From NCBI GenBank assembly GCA_030622295.1, contig JAUXGI010000068.1, positions 1-6,321 of the forward strand: a DNA stretch of 6,321 nt, given 5' to 3'. Of the stretch, positions 1 through 6,249 are shown piece after piece (the first letter of the stretch is position 1; every line of letters starts with the position of its first letter). The notes under the pieces were generated by a model. The model had not been told where the DNA came from, searched no databases, and saw only the letters and a program-made list of their open reading frames with translations. Source of the stretch: Planctomycetota bacterium (GTDB lineage: Bacteria > Planctomycetota > B129-G9). A program made the position numbers and the translations under genes.

Positions 1-1185
1 CTGAACGACTATCTTGAACGTGCTGGTGCCCTCCGCAAAGAAGGTGCCCCTGAGACTGGTGTTGCGGTCATCCGACCTGCCGGGTTCCGGCGGCAGCGGC
101 TTCAGCGGGACTCTCTTCAGGGATTTCTTGCCCCTTGTCAGCACGATGTTTGCTTCACTGACAGGCCGGCTGGTCTTTACTCTGATGTCCACCTCGCTTC
201 CACGCAGAACGTTAAGGTCTTCGACCGCAACGTCCCAGATGGTCGGCCTCTGTGTGTACCTGGGCGGATTGACCACGCACTTTATAGCCAGGATTTCCGG
301 ACGCGGCACAACCGTTATCTTGCCCTTGAAGTCCTGAACGCGAAAGCCCTTGATAACGAATTCCACGTCGCTCTTGACGCGAGGGATATCAATGTAGAAG
401 CGGTTTTTCTCTCGTTCGTCGGGGATGCATTCCTTGCTTCTGAGTCTGCGCCTGCCGTTCTCCATGACCCAGTAATCTATACGCAGGGCGTTCAGTTCCT
501 TCCCTTCCTCGTCGCTGTGGTGTTTGCCTTGTATTTCCAGCCTCACGTCGTAATGACTGGGGACGTACATCGACTTGCCGTCGAAACCCTTGACCTTGAG
601 CGTCCACGGTTCCGGATACGGCACGTCGGCCAGCAGAACAATGCGGTCGACAAACATGTCCCACATCTGCGGCACGGACGCGAAACCCACCACGACGACC
701 GCTATCGCCAGCAGGGCGCCGGCAAAGAACCCCTTTGTGCCGGCGGACGGGCCCGCCACGCGGCCGAAACCCATCCTGGCTGTAGCCTGCTCGGTCTGCG
801 CCAGAAGCGCCCTCACCATAGCGCTGGAATTGAACGTATCGGAAGGGTCGTATCTGCGCGCCAGTTGCAGTGAACTGATGAGGCTGTCCTTCAGGCCGGG
901 ATAGCCCTTCTCCACGCACAGCGCCATGTCGTCTTCGTTCATTGTGACCATGAGCGGGTATATCAGAAAGCGATAGGCGCAGTAGCCGATTATTCCCAGC
1001 ACGATGAGGTTGATGACCAGCCTGAAGAGCGCGGGCCCCCTCAGCACATAGTCCAACCCCAGTGTCACAAGGATGGCGCCGCACAATACCAGCAGAGCAA
1101 TGGATAGACCTTCGATGAAAAACAGCAACTTTACCTTCGATCTGAGGCCCACCAGTTTGCTTTGCGTTTGTGGGGATAGATTCAT
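1..1185 (-). CDS. DUF4175-like multi-pass membrane protein, N-terminal 395 residues (3' end outside window)
   Basis: The frame opens at an ATG at 1185 and stays open for 395 codons to the left edge, so the C-terminus is missing. An AAAGGA ribosome-binding site lies at 1194-1199, 8 bases before the ATG. Hydrophobic helices lie at about residues 20-42, 53-77 and 151-171. Between the second and third is a cytoplasmic-looking segment with YPGLKDSLISSLQLAR (95-110), which resembles the 'P-x-L-x-D-x-L-x-x-A-x-x-L' signature I know from DUF4175-type proteins of planctomycetes and Bacteroidetes. After helix three come PYPEPWTLKVKG (189-200) and NPPRYTQRP (306-314), typical of the extracytoplasmic beta-sandwich repeats of that family. 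In such proteins a long coiled-coil or low-complexity tail often follows, which would lie outside the window. The gene starts 36 bases after the anti-sigma stop and is probably cotranscribed with it. The biochemical function is unknown; a structural or envelope role is inference. The family assignment is from memory of motifs, not a search. Confidence 0.82.
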   Translation of the reverse strand, partial: MNLSPQTQSKLVGLRSKVKLLFFIEGLSIALLVLCGAILVTLGLDYVLRGPALFRLVINLIVLGIIGYCAYRFLIYPLMVTMNEDDMALCVEKGYPGLKDSLISSLQLARRYDPSDTFNSSAMVRALLAQTEQATARMGFGRVAGPSAGTKGFFAGALLAIAVVVVGFASVPQMWDMFVDRIVLLADVPYPEPWTLKVKGFDGKSMYVPSHYDVRLEIQGKHHSDEEGKELNALRIDYWVMENGRRRLRSKECIPDEREKNRFYIDIPRVKSDVEFVIKGFRVQDFKGKITVVPRPEILAIKCVVNPPRYTQRPTIWDVAVEDLNVLRGSEVDIRVKTSRPVSEANIVLTRGKKSLKRVPLKPLPPEPGRSDDRNTSLRGTFFAEGTSTFKIVVQ

Positions 1186-1193
1186 GGCAACGG

Positions 1194-1199
1194 TCCTTT
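1194..1199 (-). promoter_or_regulatory. Ribosome-binding site of the DUF4175-like gene
   Basis: The minus strand reads AAAGGA here, 8 bases upstream of the ATG at 1185. It sits in the 36-base gap after the anti-sigma stop codon, which supports independent translation initiation in a shared transcript. Confidence 0.6.
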
Positions 1200-1221
1200 C
1201 GTCAGAATCATACATGCAGAC

Positions 1222-2583
1222 TCACTTGACTTCGACGGCAATCTTCCGGCTCATAACCATACAGTAATGACCGAATATGTAATACTTTCCGCCCTTGAAC
1301 ATCCTCATTCGCTCAAGGGGTATCTCGTACTCGAATTGATATGTTTCCCCCGGTGCGATGCGGACCCGTTTGTCTTCGACCTTCGTAGAGGGGCGGTCTT
1401 GGAGCATCCTGCCGCTGGTCGTAACGTCCAGCGGCAAACGCAGGCCCTCCCTGTTCAGCAGTATCATGTTGCCGCCGGTTCGCCCCGTGGGCAGGGACAG
1501 TTCTGCGTCCGCGATATTCCTTACTTCAAACCGGACCCTGAGCGGCGCATCCGAGGGGATGCGCGGCGTCTCCAGGCCCATCTCGCCGACGTATTTTACG
1601 CCGTCGTGGACGCTCAGCATAACCTTCAGGTTTTCCGACGTAAGGAAGTCATCGACCGCTGCCCTGGCCACCGCCTTTGGCTCACCGGGCGGCATATTCT
1701 TGCTTGCCCGGCACCGGTAGCCGGCCTCGACCATCCGCTCCACCCCGTCTTTTCTGAAACGCACTCTCCCTTCGTGGACCTCAAGCCGCGTGCACAGGTC
1801 TTCCCTTGACACGCTGACCGTGAACCGCGTGCCTATCGCCTCGAGGTCGCCGAACTTCGTCTGCACCACAAAGCCCACACCGGCGGGCGTTATGTCGGCG
1901 GTCACCTCGCCGTAATCCAGCCTTATCGCATTTTCCGCGACCAGTTCCAGTTCCGTGTCCGGGGACATCCCGAGCGTGCTGTCGTTCGGGTAGTGGAGCA
2001 CGGCGGTAAGCGAGGCGGATGGGGCGGTTTTCACGCGAGAGCCTACCTGCATGGAACGCCCCGGCTCTATCGCCGCCCACTGGTCGCCGTCAGGGGCAAG
2101 CGTGAAGACATCGTCGCCGTTTTTCAGGATGACCTTGAAGCCCGTCATGCTCAGCCACAGGGCCGCCGCTGCAACTACCACCACGAGGGCCGCGACGGTG
2201 ATGACCGCGGCAATCATTCGGCGCTTGCGCGGCACGACCGGGGCTTCGGGCACCGGTGCGCTTACGGACGGAGGGGAGGGCGACTCCTGCGCGAGACGCG
2301 CCCCGACTTCGTGGACCGCGCCCGCCCCGGAGGGCGGCCCAAGGGCGTGCAGCCTTTCGACCAACTCCTGCCACACCTGCTCCGAGGGGACAAAGCCGTG
2401 GCAGGTCTCGCGGGCCATCTGGAATGTCTTGCTGATTCCGGCCACCTGCCGGCGGCACACTTCGCACTCCGCTATGTGGGCCCCGATCTTGCGCGCCAGT
2501 TCCGCGTCGCCCAGTTCGTCCTGGACGTATGCCACCAGGTGGTCCAGGGCGCTGTTGCAGGTTATGTCCGGTTTGCTCGCCAA
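1222..2583 (-). CDS. Transmembrane anti-sigma factor: zinc-finger (ZAS) domain, FecR-like domain and unassigned C-terminal domain
   Basis: This 453-residue protein is the probable partner of the ECF sigma factor encoded 40 bases upstream. The N-terminal domain carries H36-x3-C40-x2-C43 (HIAECEVC), the zinc-binding core of anti-sigma ZAS domains, which clamps the sigma factor in the cytoplasm. A proline/alanine-rich linker (about 83-118) and the basic stretch RKRR precede one membrane helix at about 123-144, followed by external residues. Residues about 150-290 match a FecR-type domain: GSRVKT (181-186), FGDLEAIGTRFTV (244-256), VHEGRVRF (269-276) and AGY (287-289). Residues about 315-453 form a further beta-rich domain (PLRVRFEVRN, RIAPGETYQFEYEIPLE) that I cannot assign. 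The start is a TTG. No in-frame ATG occurs before residue 56, past the zinc finger, and an AGG lies 8 bases upstream. FecR-like domains in planctomycete regulators need not sense iron siderophores, so the signal is unknown. The family call is strong; the pairing with the neighbouring sigma factor is inferred from position. Confidence 0.9.
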   Translation of the reverse strand: MASKPDITCNSALDHLVAYVQDELGDAELARKIGAHIAECEVCRRQVAGISKTFQMARETCHGFVPSEQVWQELVERLHALGPPSGAGAVHEVGARLAQESPSPPSVSAPVPEAPVVPRKRRMIAAVITVAALVVVVAAAALWLSMTGFKVILKNGDDVFTLAPDGDQWAAIEPGRSMQVGSRVKTAPSASLTAVLHYPNDSTLGMSPDTELELVAENAIRLDYGEVTADITPAGVGFVVQTKFGDLEAIGTRFTVSVSREDLCTRLEVHEGRVRFRKDGVERMVEAGYRCRASKNMPPGEPKAVARAAVDDFLTSENLKVMLSVHDGVKYVGEMGLETPRIPSDAPLRVRFEVRNIADAELSLPTGRTGGNMILLNREGLRLPLDVTTSGRMLQDRPSTKVEDKRVRIAPGETYQFEYEIPLERMRMFKGGKYYIFGHYCMVMSRKIAVEVK

Positions 2584-2591
2584 GTTCGTCG

Positions 2592-2594
2592 CCT
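2592..2594 (-). promoter_or_regulatory. Weak ribosome-binding site that fixes the TTG start of the anti-sigma gene
   Basis: The minus strand reads GAGAGGCAGGCGACGAAC followed by TTG. The second AGG, at 2592-2594, lies 8 bases from the TTG, and a GAGAGG lies further upstream at a less suitable distance. No other start codon upstream of the zinc finger has comparable support, so the TTG at 2583 is preferred. Confidence 0.4.
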
Positions 2595-2623
2595 GCCTCT
2601 CAGGTTTTTGCCGTCCTGCGTAA

Positions 2624-3256
2624 TCAGCGGTATTCGTCGTAGTATTTTCGCAACTTCTCGCGCAGAAACCGCTCCGCGCTGACCATTCTCGACTTGACCG
2701 TGCCTACGGGCACTTCCAGCACCTCGCTGATGTCCTCGTATTTCATTCCCTGGAATTCGCTCAGCACGAAAGTGATGCGCTGTTTTTCCGGCAGACGTTC
2801 AACTGCCTCCTGCACGCGGGCCCTCATCTCGGCGTTGGCAAGGAGCGTGCTGGGCGTGGCGGTATTGCCGGCCACCTCCATTCTGTACTCGTCGTCTTTG
2901 CCCCGCACCGGCGCATCGAGGGACAGTTTGGGGCCGTGCATGCGCTTGAGCCGCTCGTTCAGCCAGAAGTTCTTCGCTATCTGAAAGATGAACGTTGAGA
3001 ACTTGCCGGTCGGCTGATAGCCGGGCGCACAGCGCCACAGTCTCAGAAAGACCTCCTGCAGGAAATCCTCGGCCAGCGATTGCTCCCACACCAGGTGATA
3101 GAAGAAGCTGCCGATGGGGCGCTTGTAGGCCTCGTAAATCCGCTCGAAGGCGTCCATGTCGCCCTGCTTGACCCGCAGCATCAGTTCTATGTCGCGCCGC
3201 GCATCAGCCGAGAATTTTCTCTTCGGCAAGCGCCGGGTTTGTTTCCGGGTCGCCAT
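2624..3256 (-). CDS. ECF-family (RpoE-type) RNA polymerase sigma factor
   Basis: This 210-residue protein directs RNA polymerase to a specific promoter set. Region 2 spans about residues 35-105, with AEDFLQEVFLRLW (62-74) and the promoter-melting/-10 reading stretch KFSTFIFQIAKNFWLNERLKR (85-105). A short charged linker (110-145) replaces region 3. Region 4 spans about 146-200, with LPEKQRITFVLSEFQGMKYE (155-174) leading into the helix-turn-helix DISEVLEVPVGTVKSRM (175-191), which binds the -35 element. Length and two-domain layout are normal for the family. A GTG at 3277 would add seven residues, but its AGGCGG lies too close to it, while the ATG at 3256 has AGGTGA 5 bases upstream, so I chose the ATG. 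The basic N-terminus (MATRKQTRRLPKRK) is a family-independent extension. The probable anti-sigma gene follows after 40 bases. I did not assign an ECF subgroup. Confidence 0.95.
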   Translation of the reverse strand: MATRKQTRRLPKRKFSADARRDIELMLRVKQGDMDAFERIYEAYKRPIGSFFYHLVWEQSLAEDFLQEVFLRLWRCAPGYQPTGKFSTFIFQIAKNFWLNERLKRMHGPKLSLDAPVRGKDDEYRMEVAGNTATPSTLLANAEMRARVQEAVERLPEKQRITFVLSEFQGMKYEDISEVLEVPVGTVKSRMVSAERFLREKLRKYYDEYR

Positions 3257-3261
3257 AGCCG

Positions 3262-3267
3262 TCACCT
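3262..3267 (-). promoter_or_regulatory. Ribosome-binding site of the sigma factor gene
   Basis: The minus strand reads AGGTGA, 5 bases before the ATG at 3256. It decides in favour of that ATG over the GTG at 3277, which lacks a well-spaced site and would give an almost absent leader from the candidate promoter just upstream. Confidence 0.6.
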
Positions 3268-3281
3268 GAACGGTCACACCG

Positions 3282-3298
3282 CCTGTATATATAACAGG
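3282..3298. repeat. AT-centred inverted repeat upstream of the sigma gene (possible operator)
   Basis: CCTGT (3282-3286) and ACAGG (3294-3298) are exact inverse complements separated by seven A/T bases. The box overlaps the candidate -10 region of the sigma gene, where a repressor or activator site would act. The two arms and AT core recall a LexA box, but the CTG-to-CAG spacing is nine bases instead of the ten of the E. coli site. Binding by any protein is unproven. Confidence 0.4.
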
Positions 3299-3317
3299 AC
3301 GGGCTGGAAAAGGTTCA
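3290..3317 (-). promoter_or_regulatory. Candidate promoter of the sigma/anti-sigma/DUF4175-like unit
   Basis: On the minus strand TGAACCTT (3310-3317) is followed after 14 bases by GTTATA (3290-3295). The first element resembles the GGAACTT -35 motif of RpoE-type sigma factors, and the spacing is close to the usual one, so autoregulation is possible. A vegetative reading is also possible: TTGAAC (3313-3318), 18 bases, TTATAT (3289-3294). Either would start transcription about 25-30 bases before the sigma ATG. Both matches are partial. Confidence 0.3.
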
Positions 3318-3390
3318 AATTAGTTTCTGTCGCGGAGAAGAGGCTCGTGGCGTCTGACCCCCTCGGGACGGCGCGGCGGCCTCTGCTGCG

Positions 3391-6129
3391 CTATATTAAC
3401 CTGCGCAACTTCCTGACAATCCATTCCACGCTCAGGAGTATGAGAACGAGGAAGAGCATCAGCCAGGATGCCCATACCGGCACGAGGCTGACCGACACTA
3501 TCACCGGCACGTCGCCGCCTTCTATCTTTTCGGGGATTTCGCCCATGGCGTAGATGGGATAGAGCCGCTCGGTTTCAACCTTCACGCCGTCGTCGGTTTC
3601 TGTTCTAGTCTCTTTGTACTGGGTTCCCGTCTTGGCCGCCAGCGCTTCGAGGAACGACGAATCCGCCGTCCTGTCGGCGCTTTCCTTGTCTGCGACTTTT
3701 ACGGTGAAAAAGTCGTCGACACGGCTTTCCGCCAGGGGCGTATCGGCCTCCTCCAGCCAGATTTCATAGTCGCCGGGTTCTATCTGACGGCGCTGTATGA
3801 CGCCCGCGTAGCGGCCGCTTCCTTCTTTGTCCAGTTTCAGGACCAGCTCGTGCTGCTCGCCTCCCCGCCGCTGGTAACGGACCGTGATTTCAGCCTTTCC
3901 GATGGGCTTGAAGCCCTCGCCCAGGAGTTTTACCTCTACGTGGATGTCGTGTTTGCCCAGGATGTAGACGTCGCGGTCGGCGTCGAGCATGTAATGCGTT
4001 TCGGACTGTATGCGTTTTTCCGCGACCCTTTTGACTATGCGCAGCCAGAAGGGGGCGAAGTACGGTTCGTCGCCGTACTCGTAACGCCAGCGCCAGGTGT
4101 CGTCGATGGCTGAGACAAACACGATGCCCATCCCGTAGTCCTTTTCGAAGAAGAGCGCATAACTGGGGTCGTCTTCCTTGGCGTCCGAGGGCCTGGCTTT
4201 TTCGTGGCGCACGTAGACCTTGGCGCCCTGCTTCCTGGAGGGGTCGTCCTCTATCGGCCAGAACCAGAACGACCCGGGAAGACCGGTCCCGCCCTCGCCT
4301 TCCCAGCCCGCCCAGTACTTTTCATTCATCTGCGGGTCTTCCTGTTGTCGGAACAGCACTGAGTCTATGCCGTCGCGGGTCAGTTTGAACTTGTACGACC
4401 GGGTGCGGTCTTTGTAGAACTGCGTCTTGGGTTCGGTTATCGTGAACGGGAGCATCTGGCCCAACTCCCAGCCGGCGCTTCCTTTTCCATAAAGGCGCGG
4501 GAAGAAGTTTTCGCCCAGGATGCATATCAGGCCGCCGCCGCCGATGGCCTTGCCGCCTTCGGGCGCCCCGCCGCTTTCGATGAAGTCACGCACGTTCTTG
4601 AGGGTCTCGGGTCCCATGCCGTACCTGGTTATCGACGGGTCGACATCGCCCCAGATTATCACGTCGAATTCCATCAGTCCTTCTTTGTCGGGGAATTTTC
4701 TGAGCGGTTCTATCGGCTTTTCCACTTTGTTCTTGTCGATGTAGCGGCCCTGGGTATGCTCCTGCGGGAATTCCTGGTCCGCGCTGAGCAGCAGGCACCA
4801 GACTACCATCTCGTCTTTCTTGCGGATGAGGACGTTCTTGAGGTATCTGTACTCCCAGCGCGGCGTGCCTTCGACGTAGAGCACCTTTATCCGACGGTCG
4901 GTGACGTCCAGCCTGTGGGGCGGCTTGGTCATGTTGTCGGTATCGTCCGCCTCATCGGGGAGCAGCTCCACCTTCGCGCGCCACTGGAAACGGCCCTTTT
5001 TCTCCGGCTTGAATTCGAACCTTACCTTTATCTCCCTGCTGGTCTTGCCTTCTTCCGGCTCCAAGAGCGTGACTTCCTTCGTTTCGAAGACCTCCCACTT
5101 CCCGTCTTTCTTGTCCAGGTCCAGTTTCTCCAGGGTCACCGTCACCTCGCCGCCTTCCAGGTACCCTTCCGCCTTGAAGTAGACATCGATGTTGACCTTG
5201 CTGTCCTTGGTGCTTTTTCTGGGGCCTTCGATGCGCTTTGCCATGAGGTTTTTCGGCGGCTCAGGGCTTCCGACCCAGACGCAGTATATGGGAAACTCAA
5301 GGTCGCTCACGATTTCGTTTATGACCTTGTCCGCCAGCGCCCGGTTGAATTTCAGGTCATCGGCGCTTATTCCGGAGGTGCGGCCGTCGCTTATAATAAT
5401 GATGCCGGCCACACTGGACAGCCCCCCGCTTTCCGCGCCGGCTTTCGCTATCGTTTCCCTGATTGCCCGTGGTATGTTGGTCTCGATTCCGCCGCCTTCG
5501 ATACCGTTTATCGCCTCGGTGTTCAATTTCTTGCGGGACTCGCGGTCTTCGGTCTGCTCGAACAACTCTACCTCGTCGTATTTGATGTTGCTGTCGAACA
5601 GGACAATCTTGACGGTGCCCTTCTCCTCCAGGCGTTCAAGGAACTTTATGTTCGGGTTGGTCAGGAAGTCCTTGACGTAGTCCAGGCGTTTCAGTTCGGC
5701 TATGTTCTTGTCCTGGAGGCGATGAAGCCCGCTGGCTATGTCCTCGATGGTATCATCGTCAAGGTTCCTGTCCTCCGTATTCATGGAGCCGGAGGTGTCG
5801 ACCATAACGAGTACGACCTTGCGAAACCGGTCCGTGTTCTCGGACTTGACCGCCGGTTCCATGAACATGATAAGCGCCAGCAGAACCACCAGCACCCTCA
5901 TGCCGGCCATTATGCTTTTGGATGCGGCGCCGGCGTTGCGGGATTCCTTGTAATATGTCAGCCCCACAAGGAAGATAACCGGCGCGAGTATGAGCACCAG
6001 CAGCCACGGATCCAGCGCGTTCTGAAACTCCAGCACTACGTTTTCCCCCAGGCGTGCATCCTGGAGGTTAAGGAGCCACTTCAGGAAAGGGCTGTCGAGA
6101 AGCCACCTTGCGTCTATCTGTGCAAACAT
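3391..6129 (-). CDS. Large membrane-anchored VWA protein with class I amidotransferase-like region
   Basis: This is a 912-residue membrane protein of a type common near MoxR/DUF58/Bat-like genes in planctomycetes. Two hydrophobic helices (about 41-60 and 73-92) precede a VWA domain (about 104-290). The domain has a full metal-ion-dependent adhesion site: D111-x-S113-x-S115 (DTSGS), T217 in ETNIP and D248 in IISDGR. A beta-sandwich-like segment (about 298-410) follows. An amidotransferase-like Rossmann region begins at RIKVLYVEGTPRWEYRYLK (413-431), passes FDVIIWGDVD (488-497) and GGGLICILGE (531-540), and ends with YGMGIVFVSAIDDTWRWRY (665-683) and the FW of PFWLRIVKR (693-701). A second beta-sandwich segment (about 715-812) precedes SFLEALAAKTG (825-835) and a C-terminal helix (about 884-904) with a basic tail. 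A role in protein complex assembly or envelope maintenance is inference. The frame is open up to a TTG at 6195, but the ATG at 6129 has AGGAG 9 bases upstream and was preferred over the ATG at 6159. Confidence 0.9.
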   Translation of the reverse strand: MFAQIDARWLLDSPFLKWLLNLQDARLGENVVLEFQNALDPWLLVLILAPVIFLVGLTYYKESRNAGAASKSIMAGMRVLVVLLALIMFMEPAVKSENTDRFRKVVLVMVDTSGSMNTEDRNLDDDTIEDIASGLHRLQDKNIAELKRLDYVKDFLTNPNIKFLERLEEKGTVKIVLFDSNIKYDEVELFEQTEDRESRKKLNTEAINGIEGGGIETNIPRAIRETIAKAGAESGGLSSVAGIIIISDGRTSGISADDLKFNRALADKVINEIVSDLEFPIYCVWVGSPEPPKNLMAKRIEGPRKSTKDSKVNIDVYFKAEGYLEGGEVTVTLEKLDLDKKDGKWEVFETKEVTLLEPEEGKTSREIKVRFEFKPEKKGRFQWRAKVELLPDEADDTDNMTKPPHRLDVTDRRIKVLYVEGTPRWEYRYLKNVLIRKKDEMVVWCLLLSADQEFPQEHTQGRYIDKNKVEKPIEPLRKFPDKEGLMEFDVIIWGDVDPSITRYGMGPETLKNVRDFIESGGAPEGGKAIGGGGLICILGENFFPRLYGKGSAGWELGQMLPFTITEPKTQFYKDRTRSYKFKLTRDGIDSVLFRQQEDPQMNEKYWAGWEGEGGTGLPGSFWFWPIEDDPSRKQGAKVYVRHEKARPSDAKEDDPSYALFFEKDYGMGIVFVSAIDDTWRWRYEYGDEPYFAPFWLRIVKRVAEKRIQSETHYMLDADRDVYILGKHDIHVEVKLLGEGFKPIGKAEITVRYQRRGGEQHELVLKLDKEGSGRYAGVIQRRQIEPGDYEIWLEEADTPLAESRVDDFFTVKVADKESADRTADSSFLEALAAKTGTQYKETRTETDDGVKVETERLYPIYAMGEIPEKIEGGDVPVIVSVSLVPVWASWLMLFLVLILLSVEWIVRKLRRLI

Positions 6130-6138
6130 CTGTGTGCA

Positions 6139-6143
6139 CTCCT
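6139..6143 (-). promoter_or_regulatory. Ribosome-binding site of the VWA gene
   Basis: The minus strand reads CAGGAG; AGGAG occupies these bases, 9 bases before the ATG at 6129. This is the best-placed site among the possible starts at 6129, 6159 (ATG) and 6195 (TTG) and decides the start. Confidence 0.6.
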
Positions 6144-6159
6144 GAAAAATTATGGACAT

Positions 6160-6172
6160 CCGCCTGAGGCGG
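6160..6172. repeat. 13-base perfect palindrome in the VWA leader
   Basis: CCGCCT and AGGCGG are exact inverse complements around a single G. The palindrome lies about 30 bases before the VWA start and just downstream of a weak promoter-like pair on the minus strand (TTGGAC at 6198-6203, 16 bases, GACAAT at 6176-6181). It is placed as an operator would be. With a one-base centre it is a poor RNA hairpin, so a protein-binding site on DNA is likelier. Function is unproven. Confidence 0.35.
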
Positions 6173-6249
6173 GTAATTGTCACCCTGTCGGCCAACTGTC
6201 CAAGAGTTTCGGATTACCACTTGAGCGGTCCGACATAAGTTTCTTGATG

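Larger units (their letters stand above)
3257..3390. other. Intergenic gap between the VWA gene and the sigma gene
   Basis: This 134-base non-coding stretch holds the sigma ribosome-binding site, the AT-rich promoter-like box and the inverted repeat described separately. Downstream of the VWA stop at 3391 I see no GC-rich stem followed by a T run, only a short CCCGAGGGG hairpin possibility. Read-through from the VWA gene into the sigma gene therefore cannot be excluded. Confidence 0.6.

Noticed and set aside
517..904. Two overlapping plus-strand open frames (118 and 109 codons)
   Set aside because: Both are antisense to the DUF4175-like gene, have no ribosome-binding context worth noting and no recognisable domain.
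389..1084. A 231-codon minus-strand open frame inside the DUF4175-like gene
   Set aside because: It is out of frame with the 395-codon frame that begins at 1185, which has membrane helices and family motifs. The alternative translation is Arg/Gly-rich and featureless.
1993..2682. A 229-codon plus-strand open frame opposite the anti-sigma gene and the end of the sigma gene
   Set aside because: It lies antisense to well-supported ZAS/FecR and sigma coding sequence. Its translation is Arg/His/Gly-rich with no recognisable motif, as expected for a shadow frame in GC-rich DNA.
3257..3277. GTG at 3277 as an alternative start of the sigma factor
   Set aside because: It would add seven residues, but its AGGCGG is almost adjacent to the codon and the candidate promoter would leave nearly no leader. 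The ATG at 3256 has a well-spaced AGGTGA.
3283..3297. A LexA (SOS) box
   Set aside because: The sequence has CTG and CAG separated by nine bases instead of the ten of the E. coli site, and neither neighbouring gene is a usual SOS gene. Kept only as an unassigned inverted repeat.
3320..3390. A Rho-independent terminator after the VWA gene
   Set aside because: Only a short CCC/GGG hairpin can be drawn and no T run follows on the transcribed strand.
3080..3553. A 157-codon plus-strand open frame spanning the sigma gene start and the VWA gene end
   Set aside because: It is antisense to two supported genes and crosses the intergenic promoter region; its translation has no recognisable features.
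6130..6195. TTG at 6195 or ATG at 6159 as the start of the VWA protein
   Set aside because: The extra N-terminal residues are basic and unlike a family N-terminus, and the palindrome and AGGAG site would lie inside coding sequence. The ATG at 6129 has the better-spaced ribosome-binding site.
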